Source: Marsupella aquatica
Taxonomy: Eukaryota; Marchantiophyta
Assembly (NCBI GenBank): GCA_973895155.1
Contig: OZ316891.1
Location: 24,924,001 to 24,988,000, forward strand
Reading direction: 5' to 3'
Length of the DNA: 64,000 nt
The notes under the pieces are model-generated. The model was not told where the DNA came from. It saw only the letters and a list, made by a program, of their open reading frames with translations, and ran no database searches. Positions 10,318-20,249 of this stretch are shown piece by piece (positions within the stretch are counted from its first letter, which is position 1; every line of letters begins with the position of its first letter). Position numbers and translations under genes: made by a program.

Positions 10318-12486
10318 ATGGCCTCTCTTGTGATTATCACATCTTTAACGGGGGATGTAGTTGTTTTTCGTAATTCTAACGTTGACATTGTCCAAGTGAC
10401 TAAGGAACATGAAGTAGCGAGCCATTTTGGTTTGAAGGTAGGGGATTTCATGATTTATGAGGAGAGCGAGGACGGGTTGTCCACGTCTACTGAATCCAAA
10501 GGAGATGGAGATGAGCGAGAGTGGTACCTGAAGTATGGCGTGTCTTATATTCTCTATAGAAAGACGGGGTGCATACCAAGTGCACACCATGTCAAAGAGG
10601 GTCTCCGACATGAAGAACCTTCTCGGATGAGTACCCCTCGGTCGAATTCATTTCGAATGTGGGAGGATCTTGGAGATGGTGATACTCCACCAAAGGAGAT
10701 ACCTCAATCCAGTGGGATTCATGTCAGAGGGGGTCTCCGAGATGGTGAACCTTCACCAATGAATACACCTCAGTCAAACACATCCCAATTCTGGGAGGAT
10801 CGTGGAGCTTGTTATCGTCAACCAAAGGAGACACCTTGTTCAAAGGCATCCATCCTTCGCGAGGGTCTCCAAGATGGTGATTCGGTATGGAAGGATGAGT
10901 TCCTTGTCAGTGTTGTTCATGCCATGTTGCACAAAAAAGGGACCTCTCGTTGTGTACAAGCTGCTCGTAAGATTTTGAGCATGAAATTGCCCGAGAGAGT
11001 TCTGCGATTGCCAGAATTCTATGATGGAGACCATATTTTTGAGTTGCCACCCTTTACTGGTCCATACTCTAAGGGTTGTTTCTTCTTTGGGATGGAGCGC
11101 AAGAACGATTGTTACATGTGGAGCCAGTTAATTGAGACGGGAGCAAACATTGGCCCAAAGCTGAACAACAATAGTCACTCGTACAAGATCCAAAGCGTCA
11201 AGTGTTTGGGTTCTCTACGATGTTTGCATGAGGATTGTGAAAATTTTCAACAGCGACAAGAGCACAATTCTGCAAAGTGGACCCAAGATCGAGCAGGCAC
11301 AAATGAGCTACCTTTCCCTATTGGACGCGATGTTCCCCCGTTGAGTGTAATTTGTACGTACTGCAAGAGGCCTCCCAGGTGTATAGCTCGATGCCCAAGT
11401 GAGATGTACTATATCACTCCAACCAAGGATGACGTGAATTGTTGTCACAAGTCTCGTGTTGCGATGCATATAGGAAATCACACCCATCCTACAATGTTCA
11501 CGCATAACAAGGATCAACGATCAGTTGTGCGCAATCTTGTGGAGGTGGAGCTGAAGAGGAGTCCGACTGCTATGCCGTCTGTTACCAAGGGCGAGGCAAT
11601 ACAGAAACTTAAAGATATCCTTGAAGACCCAGTGGCTGAAATGGTGACATTTGAGGAGGCAAGAGACCTTAATGAAATGTTGTCCATCCTCGATGATGAA
11701 TCCGTTTTTCGCTCTATGATCAGGAGCATCAAGAAGTACAGTCATGTGTTGTCTGATCTTAACATGATACTGGAGATGCGGAAGGTGACTGCCTTTCCAT
11801 TTATCCAAAGTGTTTTGTTCCCATCCCAGAACGTGGGAACAGACGAGCGACCGCACATTTTTAAAATGAGTACAGAAGGTCCTGGTTCCGGGGTGGACCT
11901 TGTTCGAAGAATGCAGCCAGGCGGGGATCTCAAGCATTCATGGGTGATGTCTGATGTGATGCATCGTATACTTGACAACAAATGGTGCACCATGTCAGCA
12001 CACGTGTATGACCATTTCTATCGGGGCCTGTGCACAATCTTTGTTTGTGAGCTGGTTTCAAAAGATAGTGCGGCATTACAAACTGCATGGAAGGTCATGA
12101 GGAGGGTGTGTGGAGAACATGGGCTTATCAATGTTGAATTTTGTGGCTTTATGGCTGATAATGCTGCTGCTGGGTGGAATGCAATCCGCAATGAATTTTG
12201 GGATGGAAAGGTAAATACCCATAGAGAGAGGTCTGATGCGTTTCACTGGGCCCATTCAGTGGAGAGGGTGCAGAAGCACATTGTCCCACAAAAGAGATTT
12301 GAGCATAAGGAAATTCTAGATTCGCTTTGACACGCCGGCAACATAGTTCTTGCATTTCGAGTTTTTGAGAAGCTTAAGACGTGGTGGAGCGAGGGCAACG
12401 CGCTACCCAGAAAAGCGAAGGAGCTCACAACGTGGATGTCTTGGTGGATTGTTCGGTTTTCTCAATGGGGAAATTTTTTGAGACTT
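10318..12486 (+). pseudogene. Mutator-like (MULE) transposase, copy 1: N-terminal zinc region and DDE-like core
   Basis: I place the start at ATG 10,318 (MASLVIITSLTG), which matches copy 2's MSRSIVLTRPSTG. Residues ~95-190 contain three in-frame repeats built from the element's own GGGTCTCCGA word (HVKEGLRHEEPSR and relatives). A zinc-binding block follows, with CLGSLRCLHEDC, CTYCK..PRC..CP and CCHKSRVAMHIGNHTHP, typical of WRKY/GCM-like and FLYWCH-like N-termini of MULE transposases. The core has MSDVMHRI (first Asp), GFMADNAAAGWNAI (second Asp) and FHWAHSVERV. An in-frame TGA at 12,328-12,330 is followed by conserved sequence (TWWSEGNALPRK). The exon ends LRL|GTAAGT at 12,486, in phase with the next exon. 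Confidence 0.75.
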
Positions 12487-12674
12487 GTAAGTGTCTAACA
12501 CTTTTCCTCTATATGCATGAAATCCGTCAAATCTTGGCGAAGCTCGCTGACATGGGGTCAGTTGAAGGGATGTTCAATTGGACGACCTCTGTCTGTAACG
12601 CTTTCTGTCAAATATCGGCGGCGGTCGCCGAGATATGTTTCCAATTGTATTGACATTCTTCTTGGAAATTGTAG
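12487..12674 (+). promoter_or_regulatory. Transposase intron (copy 1) with two palindromes
   Basis: Donor CTT|GTAAGT and acceptor TTGTAG|GAG join in phase 0. The intron contains palindrome copies at about 12,532-12,552 (CTTGGCGAAGCTCGCTGA) and about 12,613-12,635 (TATCGGCGGCGGTCGCCGAG). The copy 2 intron at the same place carries two copies of its own word instead. Confidence 0.75.
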
Positions 12675-14156
12675 GAGATGGACAGAGAAAAGGCTGCGCT
12701 GATGCCTAACCACAGCGGGGCAGAGTCGGTGCATGCGGTCATGCAGAAATGGTCCTCTAATAGAAAGGTTGGGTTAGTACAGTCCTGTAACTTAGATGCA
12801 ACTCGAGCATTGAGCCAGGTTGCATCTTTGGAGCACTACCAACATAGTGGGAGGAAAGGGCGAGGACCGAGCCTATTTGAACTCCGACTTCGAGACGCTA
12901 CTGCTGTTGGGAATGTGGAATCTTTCTTTTCAAAATTGAACACATTTATAACTCAACCAGAATTGCGTAAGTTCTCGTCAGCGGACCCACTTAGCGGAGA
13001 TGTAGAAACGGTTTCTATGAAGCGCGGGAAGGCCATTTCTGGCGCTCATGTGGTAGTAGAAGATTCACACAGGCCTGACATTGTTCTGGTAATGAGACCA
13101 AAGAAGAGGAAGTTCAAGGGGGTTGCAAACAGGGACGCAACCTTAAAAAGCATAGATCCTGAAGTTGTGGATCTGTCTTCTGATGGCGGTAGTGGCTCGG
13201 GCGAGCCTGAAGTTGTCATTGTGGAACCTCTCCAACGGACGACAAGGTCAACCCCACGTCCGGAGCCCGTCAGAAGACATGTTCAGGAAACTGATTTGGT
13301 GCCAGGGACGTTATTTCTGGCCCGCATCTCGATCAACATGTGGTAAGAGTCCCGGTTGTAGAGGTGCGTTCAAAGGCAAGGAACGGGGAGTATGTGCTTG
13401 ATTTATTAGAGAGGCAGGATTGAAAGTGAGCGGATTGGGTGTTGTTGGTATTTGTTGGCTGGCGGGGAGTAAATTTAATGAACCAGGTGTTCCATATCCG
13501 TATTGGTTTTGTCAAACAACCAGTGTTGCACAAAATCCTCTTTGCCTTTCATTACCGGCGTGCTACCACCACTGCCTTCAAAGTTTCCGGTCTCTCGTGG
13601 TACTAATCTTACAGAAGCAGAGGTTATTTTCCTGCACAACAATGGAGTGGATGTCATTTCTAGTGGTGATGTTATGAATGAGGTAGTGAGTGCTGGCGAC
13701 ATCATCATGGATTTGAACACATACCCAGAGCGGCCAGATCCTACAAGGCCTGACGATCATGGTACTCGCCGCAATGGCCAGGCAAGGCGAAGTAGGTCAG
13801 ACCCCCCCAAGGATGCATTAGCACGTATCCAAAATGCTAAGACCGAGGCCATTGTGTGCACGTCAATGAGGAGAATTGAAACAGGGAATGCTACCGGCAT
13901 AAGGCTCATGGTGAACAACACTAGCAGGGGGCGAACTTCAGTACATTGCGCCCAGATCTGTGTCTTCCCAAGTTGCTCCTGCAAGGATTTCATGTATAGG
14001 GAGTCGATGGGAAGAGCCTACTTCCCGTGCAAGCACTTGTACTGGTGCTTTGCAAACATCTGTAAAAGGGACATTGACACGGATCAATGTGTAAACCAAC
14101 CTATCTTGACTCTAACTGAGGTCCGCGGCCTTGTAGCAAATGCCAATATCGTCTGA
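12675..14156 (+). pseudogene. MULE transposase, copy 1: C-terminal exons with SWIM zinc finger
   Basis: Exon 2 (12,675 to about 13,342) begins EMDREKAALMPNHSGAESV and matches copy 2's SVKEGAKIPNCTGSESV. After a damaged stretch, the last part (13,503-14,156) reads GTNLTEAEVIFLHNNGVDVI, matching GTNVLEDELQYLLDNGISLV of copy 2. It ends with a SWIM finger, CSCKDF...FPCKHLYW, with spacing C-x-C-x15-C-x-H. SWIM fingers are usual at the C-terminus of MULE transposases. Frame breaks around 13,345-13,510 show decay. The protein should bind element ends in the nucleus; that role is taken from the family. Confidence 0.75.
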
Positions 14157-14159
14157 CAT

Positions 14160-14325
14160 TGTATGTCGGCGACCCTCGCTAACATTGTCTCCTTCTTCAG
14201 GAGATCATCTTGGCGACCCTCACTGTGTCATCTAATCTTGGCGACCCTCGCCGAGTCATCTAATCTTGGCGACCCTCGCCGACGTAACTCCTGAGTCATC
14301 TTGGCGACCCTCGCCGACATGGACT
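14160..14325. repeat. Short tandem repeat of the copy-1 word, about 29-bp unit
   Basis: ATCTTGGCGACCCTCGCCGA-type units recur four to five times directly after the transposase stop codon. They form the 3' flank of the gene and carry the element's half-palindromes. Confidence 0.85.
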
Positions 14326-14339
14326 TCAGGGTTGCGGGC

Positions 14340-14366
14340 CTAGGGTTAGGGGGTTAGGGTTTATAA
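14340..14366. repeat. Interstitial plant-type telomere-like repeat
   Basis: Short run of TAGGGTTAGGG and TTAGGGTTT units between the transposase and the F-box-like gene. It is too short to be a telomere; such telo-box sequences are common near plant promoters. Confidence 0.7.
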
Positions 14367-14473
14367 TATGACCGTTATAAGTATAGGGTTACGGATTTAT
14401 GTTGGAGAGGCTCAGATTCGACCCTAAACCCGCTTGGATCCTCGGGATGAGGGTTGTTGCTTTGTTCAAAACT

Positions 14474-15127
14474 ATGGATCCTAGTGCAGGCAGACGTGAG
14501 ATGGTGATTGATAGGACACAAGAAAGGCTTACATCGGAATTGTAGACGCTTCTTGCTAGTAAAGAACAAGACCGTGCTCGCATCTGGAATCTCCCCTCCT
14601 CTCGTTATCCCCTATGATGTCGCCCTCCAGCCGGTAACTTGATTCCGGGATTGCTTGATGATCTTGTGGAGTTGCACATATGGCCCCGGATCCGATCAAT
14701 GTTGAAAGATGTTGTGCTTGTGGATGCTCCAGTGAGGAATATGTGCCTGATGGTGCGGTCTGTTGCGCATATCAACAGGAAATGGAGATATTTGATAACA
14801 AACTCCATAGCATGGGCTGCAATGACTACTGCTGTGATATTTTGTGCCACAAGATGGCCTGAATTGACACCTCATTTCTTTCGTGAGTCAATGAGAGCGT
14901 TCCCACCGATTGATGTTTGGGCTCGGTTGGCTGATGATATCTTAAATGAGAGGATCGATTCCTGGTTATTATGTGATTCGGAGGAAGCGGACTGTTATCT
15001 GTTGATATATGGTGTTCAGCAAGAACGAGTAGATGCTTGGAAAAGGACTCGTCTTGATAATTGGTACACTGAGCAAGTTCAGAAAAGACTTGATCAAGGT
15101 GTAAGTGTCAATCGTGACAACTTTTAG
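14474..15127 (+). pseudogene. F-box-like cargo protein 1 (broken)
   Basis: The frame reads MDPSAGRREMVIDRTQERL, hits a TAG in the N-terminal part and a TGA near 14,617. It then continues from a shifted frame as LIPGLLDDLVELHIWPRI...RSVAHINRKWRYLITNSIAW. This matches the intact paralogue at 15,897-16,607. The LP-dd-L...hIWP...VSRKWR..V..S..W pattern resembles an F-box; I infer SCF-type adaptor ancestry without certainty. The N-terminal breaks make it a likely pseudogene. It lies 0.3 kb downstream of the transposase. Confidence 0.55.
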
Positions 15128-15308
15128 GTGCACTTCATGTCATTATCGGTTTAGTGTATAGAATATGCAGGAGTACGCCACACCTGGTTCAGATTTAGAG
15201 ATCATGGACTAATTTTGTACAACTTTTTTGAGTAATAAATACTTGGCGACATGAGATCCTTCCTGTCTTTCACTATCAATTCTCGGCGAGGGTCTTCGAC
15301 ATTTGGAC

Positions 15309-15342
15309 CGTTTAGGGTTTACCCTAAACCCTAAACCCTAAA
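15309..15342. repeat. Interstitial TTTAGGG/CCCTAAA repeat
   Basis: A TTTAGGG unit is followed by four inverted CCCTAAA units. It directly precedes the right arm of the inverted promoter repeat. A related CTAAACCCTAAACC stretch lies near 8,490 beside the left arm. Confidence 0.8.
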
Positions 15343-15344
15343 CA

Positions 15345-15583
15345 TGTACCCCCTATACTGGGCCGTAAATCCTAGACCCTTGCGTACTTCCCTTGCATAC
15401 TTTCTTGTTTGGTCCGTTAACAAGATGTACGTTGTCAAGTATAGTTGGGATGTCCCGTATCCATGACGTAGTTTTGTGCGGTGCGGTATGTGCGGTACGT
15501 GCTCCCTTCTTCCTTACTCTTCCTCTTCCTCTTCACTCTTTGTTAGGGTTTTCAACGTCCTTCTCACTTATCCCTGCGCTTGG
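15345..15583 (+). repeat. Inverted promoter/5'-leader repeat, right arm
   Basis: Matches 7,855-8,215 in reverse orientation (details given there). It reads into the F-box-like gene that starts at 15,897 and is probably that gene's promoter and leader. The arm lacks one internal duplication that the left arm has, so the two have diverged slightly. Confidence 0.8.
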
Positions 15584-15896
15584 TTGAATTTCTACACTTT
15601 GACATTCATCGCACTGGGCAGAAATGACATCGCTGTTCATTTCTTAGGGAGAGCCTCCCCACGAAGGCAGACGTTCTACGCCCGTTGTGCGACTGACGCG
15701 CAGCCCCTACAAGGTCAAGATCAACCCGCAGACTTTGCAGGTGGAGACCGTCGAAACCAATATGTCAATGTCGCTGTCATTATAAAGAGGAGGGCACTTT
15801 CTGTATTCTTCATCCGCTTGTTCGGTTGGTTGGTTGTTGTGTTCAATCTGTTGGGTGTCATCTTCATCTCACGGGTGCTTCAAGCGGCTCTCCAAC

Positions 15897-16607
15897 ATGG
15901 AAGGATCATACACGAAGAGGCGTTATCATGAAAAGTGCGCTACACACCTTGATAAGTTTACGGCGACAATTACTGAGCTGAAATTGAAAGCTGATTTTGA
16001 TCGGCTCTCAGTATGGGGGACTGTTGGGGAGCCTATTCCGAAGGAAGCAGAAGAAGCAAAAAGGCAGAGTCTCATCCCTGGCCTCCCGGATATGCTGACA
16101 GAGGGACATGTTTGGCCTCTACTTAGAAATGCATTTGAGTCTGCAAATGCACATGGCACTGATGATGATGCTACCTTCAAGACAATCGACAACATGCGCA
16201 TATTGTCCAGAGTTAGTAGGAAATGGAGATTCCTCGTGACTCACTCCAAGGGATGGGCAGCGTTAAAAGTGGTGAAGGACGTCATTGAAAATATGGACGA
16301 CAACCGACATTGGAATTGTCACTCAACCGCGTGTACATTCCGTGTTCTCTTACAAAAAATTCCGCCTATTGATGCCCTCTCTATGATGTCAGTTACATCA
16401 CTCAAGTTTTGGGTGGCAAACTACGTCTGGAGGACAGAGATATATGAGAGGGATCTGTATGATAAGTTCTTTGATGGAGATGTGCTAGGAAGAGTCCAGG
16501 ACTGGGTGGAGAATAGGTTAACCCCAATCTTATGGTGTGACAATGTAGAAAAATTGCCGAGCAACAATCCGGACAATGGCTATGGGCTTTATTCTAGTGA
16601 TATTTGA
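15897..16607 (+). CDS. F-box-like cargo protein 2
   Basis: An open frame of 236 residues starts at ATG 15,897 (MEGSYTKRRYHEK); the longer upstream frame is probably leader. An N-terminal helical segment precedes SLIPGLPDMLTEGHVWPLL, then ILSRVSRKWRFLVTHSKGWAAL, which fits an F-box-like helix bundle. The C-terminal half (FRVLLQKIPPIDALSMM...VWRTEIYERDLYDKFFDG) is unassigned. Its closest relative here is the broken copy 0.8 kb upstream, so the two arose by tandem duplication. It lies within copy-1 palindrome territory and downstream of the shared promoter repeat. The F-box assignment is by pattern only; a different small helical domain is possible. Confidence 0.6.
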   Translation: MEGSYTKRRYHEKCATHLDKFTATITELKLKADFDRLSVWGTVGEPIPKEAEEAKRQSLIPGLPDMLTEGHVWPLLRNAFESANAHGTDDDATFKTIDNMRILSRVSRKWRFLVTHSKGWAALKVVKDVIENMDDNRHWNCHSTACTFRVLLQKIPPIDALSMMSVTSLKFWVANYVWRTEIYERDLYDKFFDGDVLGRVQDWVENRLTPILWCDNVEKLPSNNPDNGYGLYSSDI

Positions 16608-16904
16608 CTGTGAAGGCACAGGAGGTCATCGCGGATAGCATTGTCGATAGGGTCCACTGGCCACTAGGTCATGTCATGACTTGAACTCATCACGTAGTAA
16701 TGAGGTGAGGGCTAGCATCATGGACTAATTTTGTACGACATTTTTCAATAATAAAAAAGCTTACATTATCATACTATTGGTGTGGTCTTTTTTCCCTCCC
16801 GGCGGCCTCGCCGACATCCAAACGGCTCCTTTGGAATTCGGCGAGGGTCTCCAAGATGTAGTGTTTGTGAACGCTACTCACCTTGGAGACATTCGCCATT
16901 TGTC

Positions 16905-17260
16905 GGATCTGAGCGACCCTCGCCGAAATGGCACTGAAACCAGATGTCAGCGACCCTCATCAAAATGGCACTAAAACCGGATGTCAGCGACCCTCGCCGG
17001 AATGGGACTGAAACCAGATGTCAGTGACCCTTGCCGAAATGGCACTAAAACCGGATGTCAGCGACCCTCGCCGAAATGGCACTGAAACCGGATGTCAGCG
17101 ACCCTTGCCAAAATGGCACTGAAACCGGATATCAGCGACCCTCGCCAAAATGGCACTAAAACCGGATGTCAATGACCCTCGCCGAAATGGCACTGAAACC
17201 GGATGTCAGCGACCCTCGCCGAAATGGCACTAAAACCGGATGTAGTGACCCTCACCGGAA
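16905..17260. repeat. Tandem array, 37-bp unit, about 10 copies
   Basis: Units with CAGCGACCCTCGCCGAAATGG recur at 37-bp steps (for example 16,985, 17,022 and 17,059). Each carries the copy-1 half-palindrome. Variation is mostly G/A and C/T. The spacer part is conserved with the rest of the unit, so this is a satellite-like array and not a CRISPR. Confidence 0.92.
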
Positions 17261-17804
17261 GGGAACTTTGCAGGAATGGAACTTTGTCGGAATGGAACTT
17301 CCCAACCGGATGTCTGCGATCCTCGCCGAAATCGCACTTACCAAGGAAAAGTAAGAAACCGGATCTCAGAGACCCTTGCCGAAATGGAACTTAGGATCAT
17401 AATTTTGACCGTTGCCGAGTGAGAGAACCACCAGATCTCGGAGACCCTCTTCGAGATCTACTTACACCCTAAACTCTTTGTCGTCAAACTAACAAAGAAG
17501 TCGTTGGCCTTTGATCTCAGAGATCCTCGCCGAAATGGAATTACATAGTAACTGTGGAATCATACGCTCGTACAGTGCCAAAAACTAATCCTGACAGTCT
17601 TGACCGTTGCAGGTCAAATCAACATTAACTCATTTGTTGGCCAAACCTGGAGTGTGTGTGAAAAGACATGTACCCGTTATTACGAGCGGACGTTGTTGTC
17701 CCTTCAACCGTCTAGGGATAGGATACCAATAATTGCTGGATTTTTAGTGGCGATGATGATGAGTGTCTTGTACGTTGCAGGTCACCACAACACGGACTAG
17801 ATAG
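17261..17804. other. Spacer with scattered copy-1 words
   Basis: No supported gene. Degenerate words occur near 17,325, 17,365, 17,435 and 17,520. The rest is unremarkable leader-like DNA before the AT-hook frame. Confidence 0.5.
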
Positions 17805-18656
17805 ATGGAGGTGAAGGCAATATGGCAGCGTGGTGCGCCCTCCAATTTTTCACCTTCTTTCTCATTAGGGCAGAGCACCATGGCCAGAGTGGAGTCTGTG
17901 ATTGGTGTCCAAGACAGGCACACACCCACTATCTCCGTCGTTTTGGACGTCGTCCCGCAGAAGAGGAAACGAGGTCGGCCGAGGAAGCATCCCATTGTAA
18001 TGTCGATAGCATTACCTGATAATAAAGCTCCTCGGCTCTTGACAGAGAAGAGGAAATGAGGTCGGCCGAGGAAGCATCCCATCATAATGTCAATCGCGTT
18101 ATCTGATAATGAAGCTCCTCGGCTCTTGACAGAGAAGAGGAAACGAGGTCGTCCCAGGAAGCGACCCATTGAAGCTCCTCGGCTCTTGGCAGAGAAGAGG
18201 AAATGAGGTCGCCCCAGGAAGCATCCTATTGCAATGGCTACCACACTGCCAGATGGTGATGGTGAAGCTCCTTGTCTGTTGAGATCTCCAGATAATCGCA
18301 AGGCTGTTGGTGATGCAAACAGAATGAACGAGACGTTGAAGATGCCCGTAGACGGTGCAGCTAAGTTCCGCGGTCGTGACAACACAACCAGCCACAAGGA
18401 CTCGCCTAGTGCCGAGTGTTCAAAATATGCTGATGTTGACTTCGTGTTTGCTAAAGAGTTGCTGAAGAGTTTGGATGTAGAGATCGCGGACAGCAAGTCA
18501 GACTTCCAGAAGCTTATGAGCCTTCATGTAGATGTGCAGGCTAGGCTATCTGAGATGTGTGACAACGTCCAGAATCTATGGGTAAAAATGAATGACCTCC
18601 TCTCGGTAAGAGTTGAATTGGGGGCGTTCACTGGAGTGAATGTACAAAAAACATGA
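17805..18656 (+). pseudogene. AT-hook protein with four hooks, two of them stopped
   Basis: From ATG 17,805 one continuous frame of 283 codons contains four near-identical blocks with the AT-hook KRKRGRPRKHP. In blocks 2 and 4 the hook arginine codon CGA has become TGA (18,057-18,059 and 18,204-18,206), giving KRK-stop-GRPRKHP. The C-terminal ~100 residues (LLKSLDVEIADSKSDFQKLM, SEMCDNVQNLWVKMNDLL) look like a coiled coil. AT-hooks bind the minor groove of AT-rich DNA, so an element-encoded chromatin protein is plausible. The first block (85 aa) could still be made as a short protein. It lies inside copy-1 territory on the transposase strand. Confidence 0.7.
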
Positions 18657-18869
18657 ATTTTGTGTACACATTTACTTGTAGGAAATAGCGGAATATTGTA
18701 GCCTCAAAGTTTTGATACATTTTGGTAGTTACAGAATCGTTTGTCGGTAATGATTTTATGGAGTGTCAAATTAAACTGGACAATGATAGTAGAAATCCGT
18801 CTAATCGGCTGCGTAATGAAACATTTTGTGCAGATTAGGCAGCTTAGTTATAAATTACTGAATCTGTCG

Positions 18870-19260
18870 TGGTAAAGTCGGTGACCCTCGCCGAGAGCAT
18901 TTTCCTCGGCTTGACAAGTAGGAGTAGCAGTCTCTTGACGATGTCTTCTCGGCGAGCATCGCCAAGGAATGACAATGAATTCATGCTACCTTTTCTTATA
19001 AGCTCTCTTATTGGGCAAACATCTTGGTCTTCTGGTGGTCGCAACTGATCCCAAGGATTCTACACTGCATCACAATTCTCGTTGATTACTTCTTTCAAGG
19101 CTGGCACCACCACCAGCCTAGTAGTAGTATCTCGATGATGTCTTCTCGGCGAGCATCGCCAAGGAATGATAATATATGGGTTGTAAAATGTTTTTTCTAG
19201 TAAACATCATGTCGACCTTATGTCGGCGACCTCTTTGACATTCTGGCTATGGTCGCCTAA
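18870..19260. repeat. Right-most copy-1 palindromes
   Basis: Words occur at about 18,883 (GACCCTCGCCGAGAG), 18,948 and 19,145 (CTCGGCGAGCATCGCCAAGG, in a repeated block beginning GATGTCTTCT) and about 19,222 (GTCGGCGACC). No copy-1 word is seen to the right of this point, so it marks the approximate right limit of copy 1. Confidence 0.7.
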
Positions 19261-19449
19261 AACTGTACGGACACCGCCTTTATGCTTATTGCTTTGCGTT
19301 TCAAGACTGTACACCCTGAATCAGAGATGTTTGCGAGTCTCACAGGAGGGTGCAATAACTTTATCGCACCTCGCATTCATCTTGAAGACATGACTCCCTC
19401 ACACACCTAAGCCCTAAATCCATCACAGGATGTCCTCTGAACCATCTTC

Positions 19450-19830
19450 AATCAATCACAGGAATGGTTACTCCGATAAATTTATCGGAGTCTCAAACAA
19501 AATTCAATCTCTCACAGGAATGGAAACTCCGATAAATTTATCGGAGTCTCAAACAATCTTCAATCAATCACAGGAATGGAAACTCTGATAAATTTATTGA
19601 AGTCTCATTTAATCCTTTATCCATCAAAGGAATGAAGACTTCGATAAATTTATCGGAATGAAGGCGCACTCCTCTTATCGGATCAAAGGAATGCAAGATA
19701 GGAATGCATGCAGAATGCGATAAATTTATCGCAGTCCGCTCGGATCAGGACATTGACACCAAATGACAAGTCAACCTTACATAGATGATACTCGAACAGG
19801 AATGGTAGTTCCGATAAATATATCGGGTTC
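19450..19830. repeat. Palindrome array TCCGATAAATTTATCGGA, about 56-bp period
   Basis: Perfect or near-perfect copies lie at about 19,473, 19,529, 19,585, 19,641, 19,717 and 19,811, each following CA(C/A)AGGAATG. A degenerate copy occurs near 19,351. The word differs from every other element's word and lies upstream of the minus-strand Myb/SANT-like frame, with which it may form a separate mobile element. Confidence 0.88.
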
Positions 19831-20207
19831 TCTGGAGAAAGAGTCAAGTCTCTTGGGAGGAATGTAAGACTCGATAGGAGTTCAGTATTCGCTCTGAGTG
19901 AGGTGTTGTTCGCTCCGGTGAAAACAAACATTTTATGGGCAGCCTGCTCCTCTTTATATAGGGGATGCTCTAACCATGGTTACTTTCCCCCTTAACCCGG
20001 GTTAGTGCGTGGTCGACCCTCAATTACGTGCTTCGGACCAAGTTACTCGCAGTTAGGACTTTTTCACAGACCGAATGTAAAACCCGATGCACGTATTGCT
20101 CCCTACATTCCCGTGGCGATGCAACGTAAGAAAGTGGTGTTTTTTTAATTTTTGCCAGTTTTATCAGAGATTGCATTGCCTTAGAAAAAAAATGGAATCG
20201 GGCTAAA

Positions 20208-20230
20208 CGAGAAGTGTGTCACACTTCTCG
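20208..20230. repeat. Perfect hairpin, 11-bp arms, 1-nt centre
   Basis: CGAGAAGTGTG and CACACTTCTCG flank a single T. It lies just downstream of the Myb/SANT-like frame and could be a 3' structure or the end of a small inverted-repeat element. Confidence 0.75.
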
Positions 20231-20249
20231 GTCGGTCCGAAATCGTGTT

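Noticed and set aside
15309-15342. True telomere or chromosome end
   Set aside because: Only about five units, with both orientations present, surrounded by genes. It is an interstitial telo-box-like sequence.
7855-15583. Definite terminal inverted repeats of a 7.7-kb MULE
   Set aside because: No flanking 8-11-bp target duplication could be seen, and the arms look like promoters reading outward. I kept it as a possibility only in the findings.
16905-17260. CRISPR-like array of 37-bp units
   Set aside because: The whole unit is conserved, with no unique spacers and no cas genes, in a eukaryotic context. It is a tandem repeat built from the element's word.
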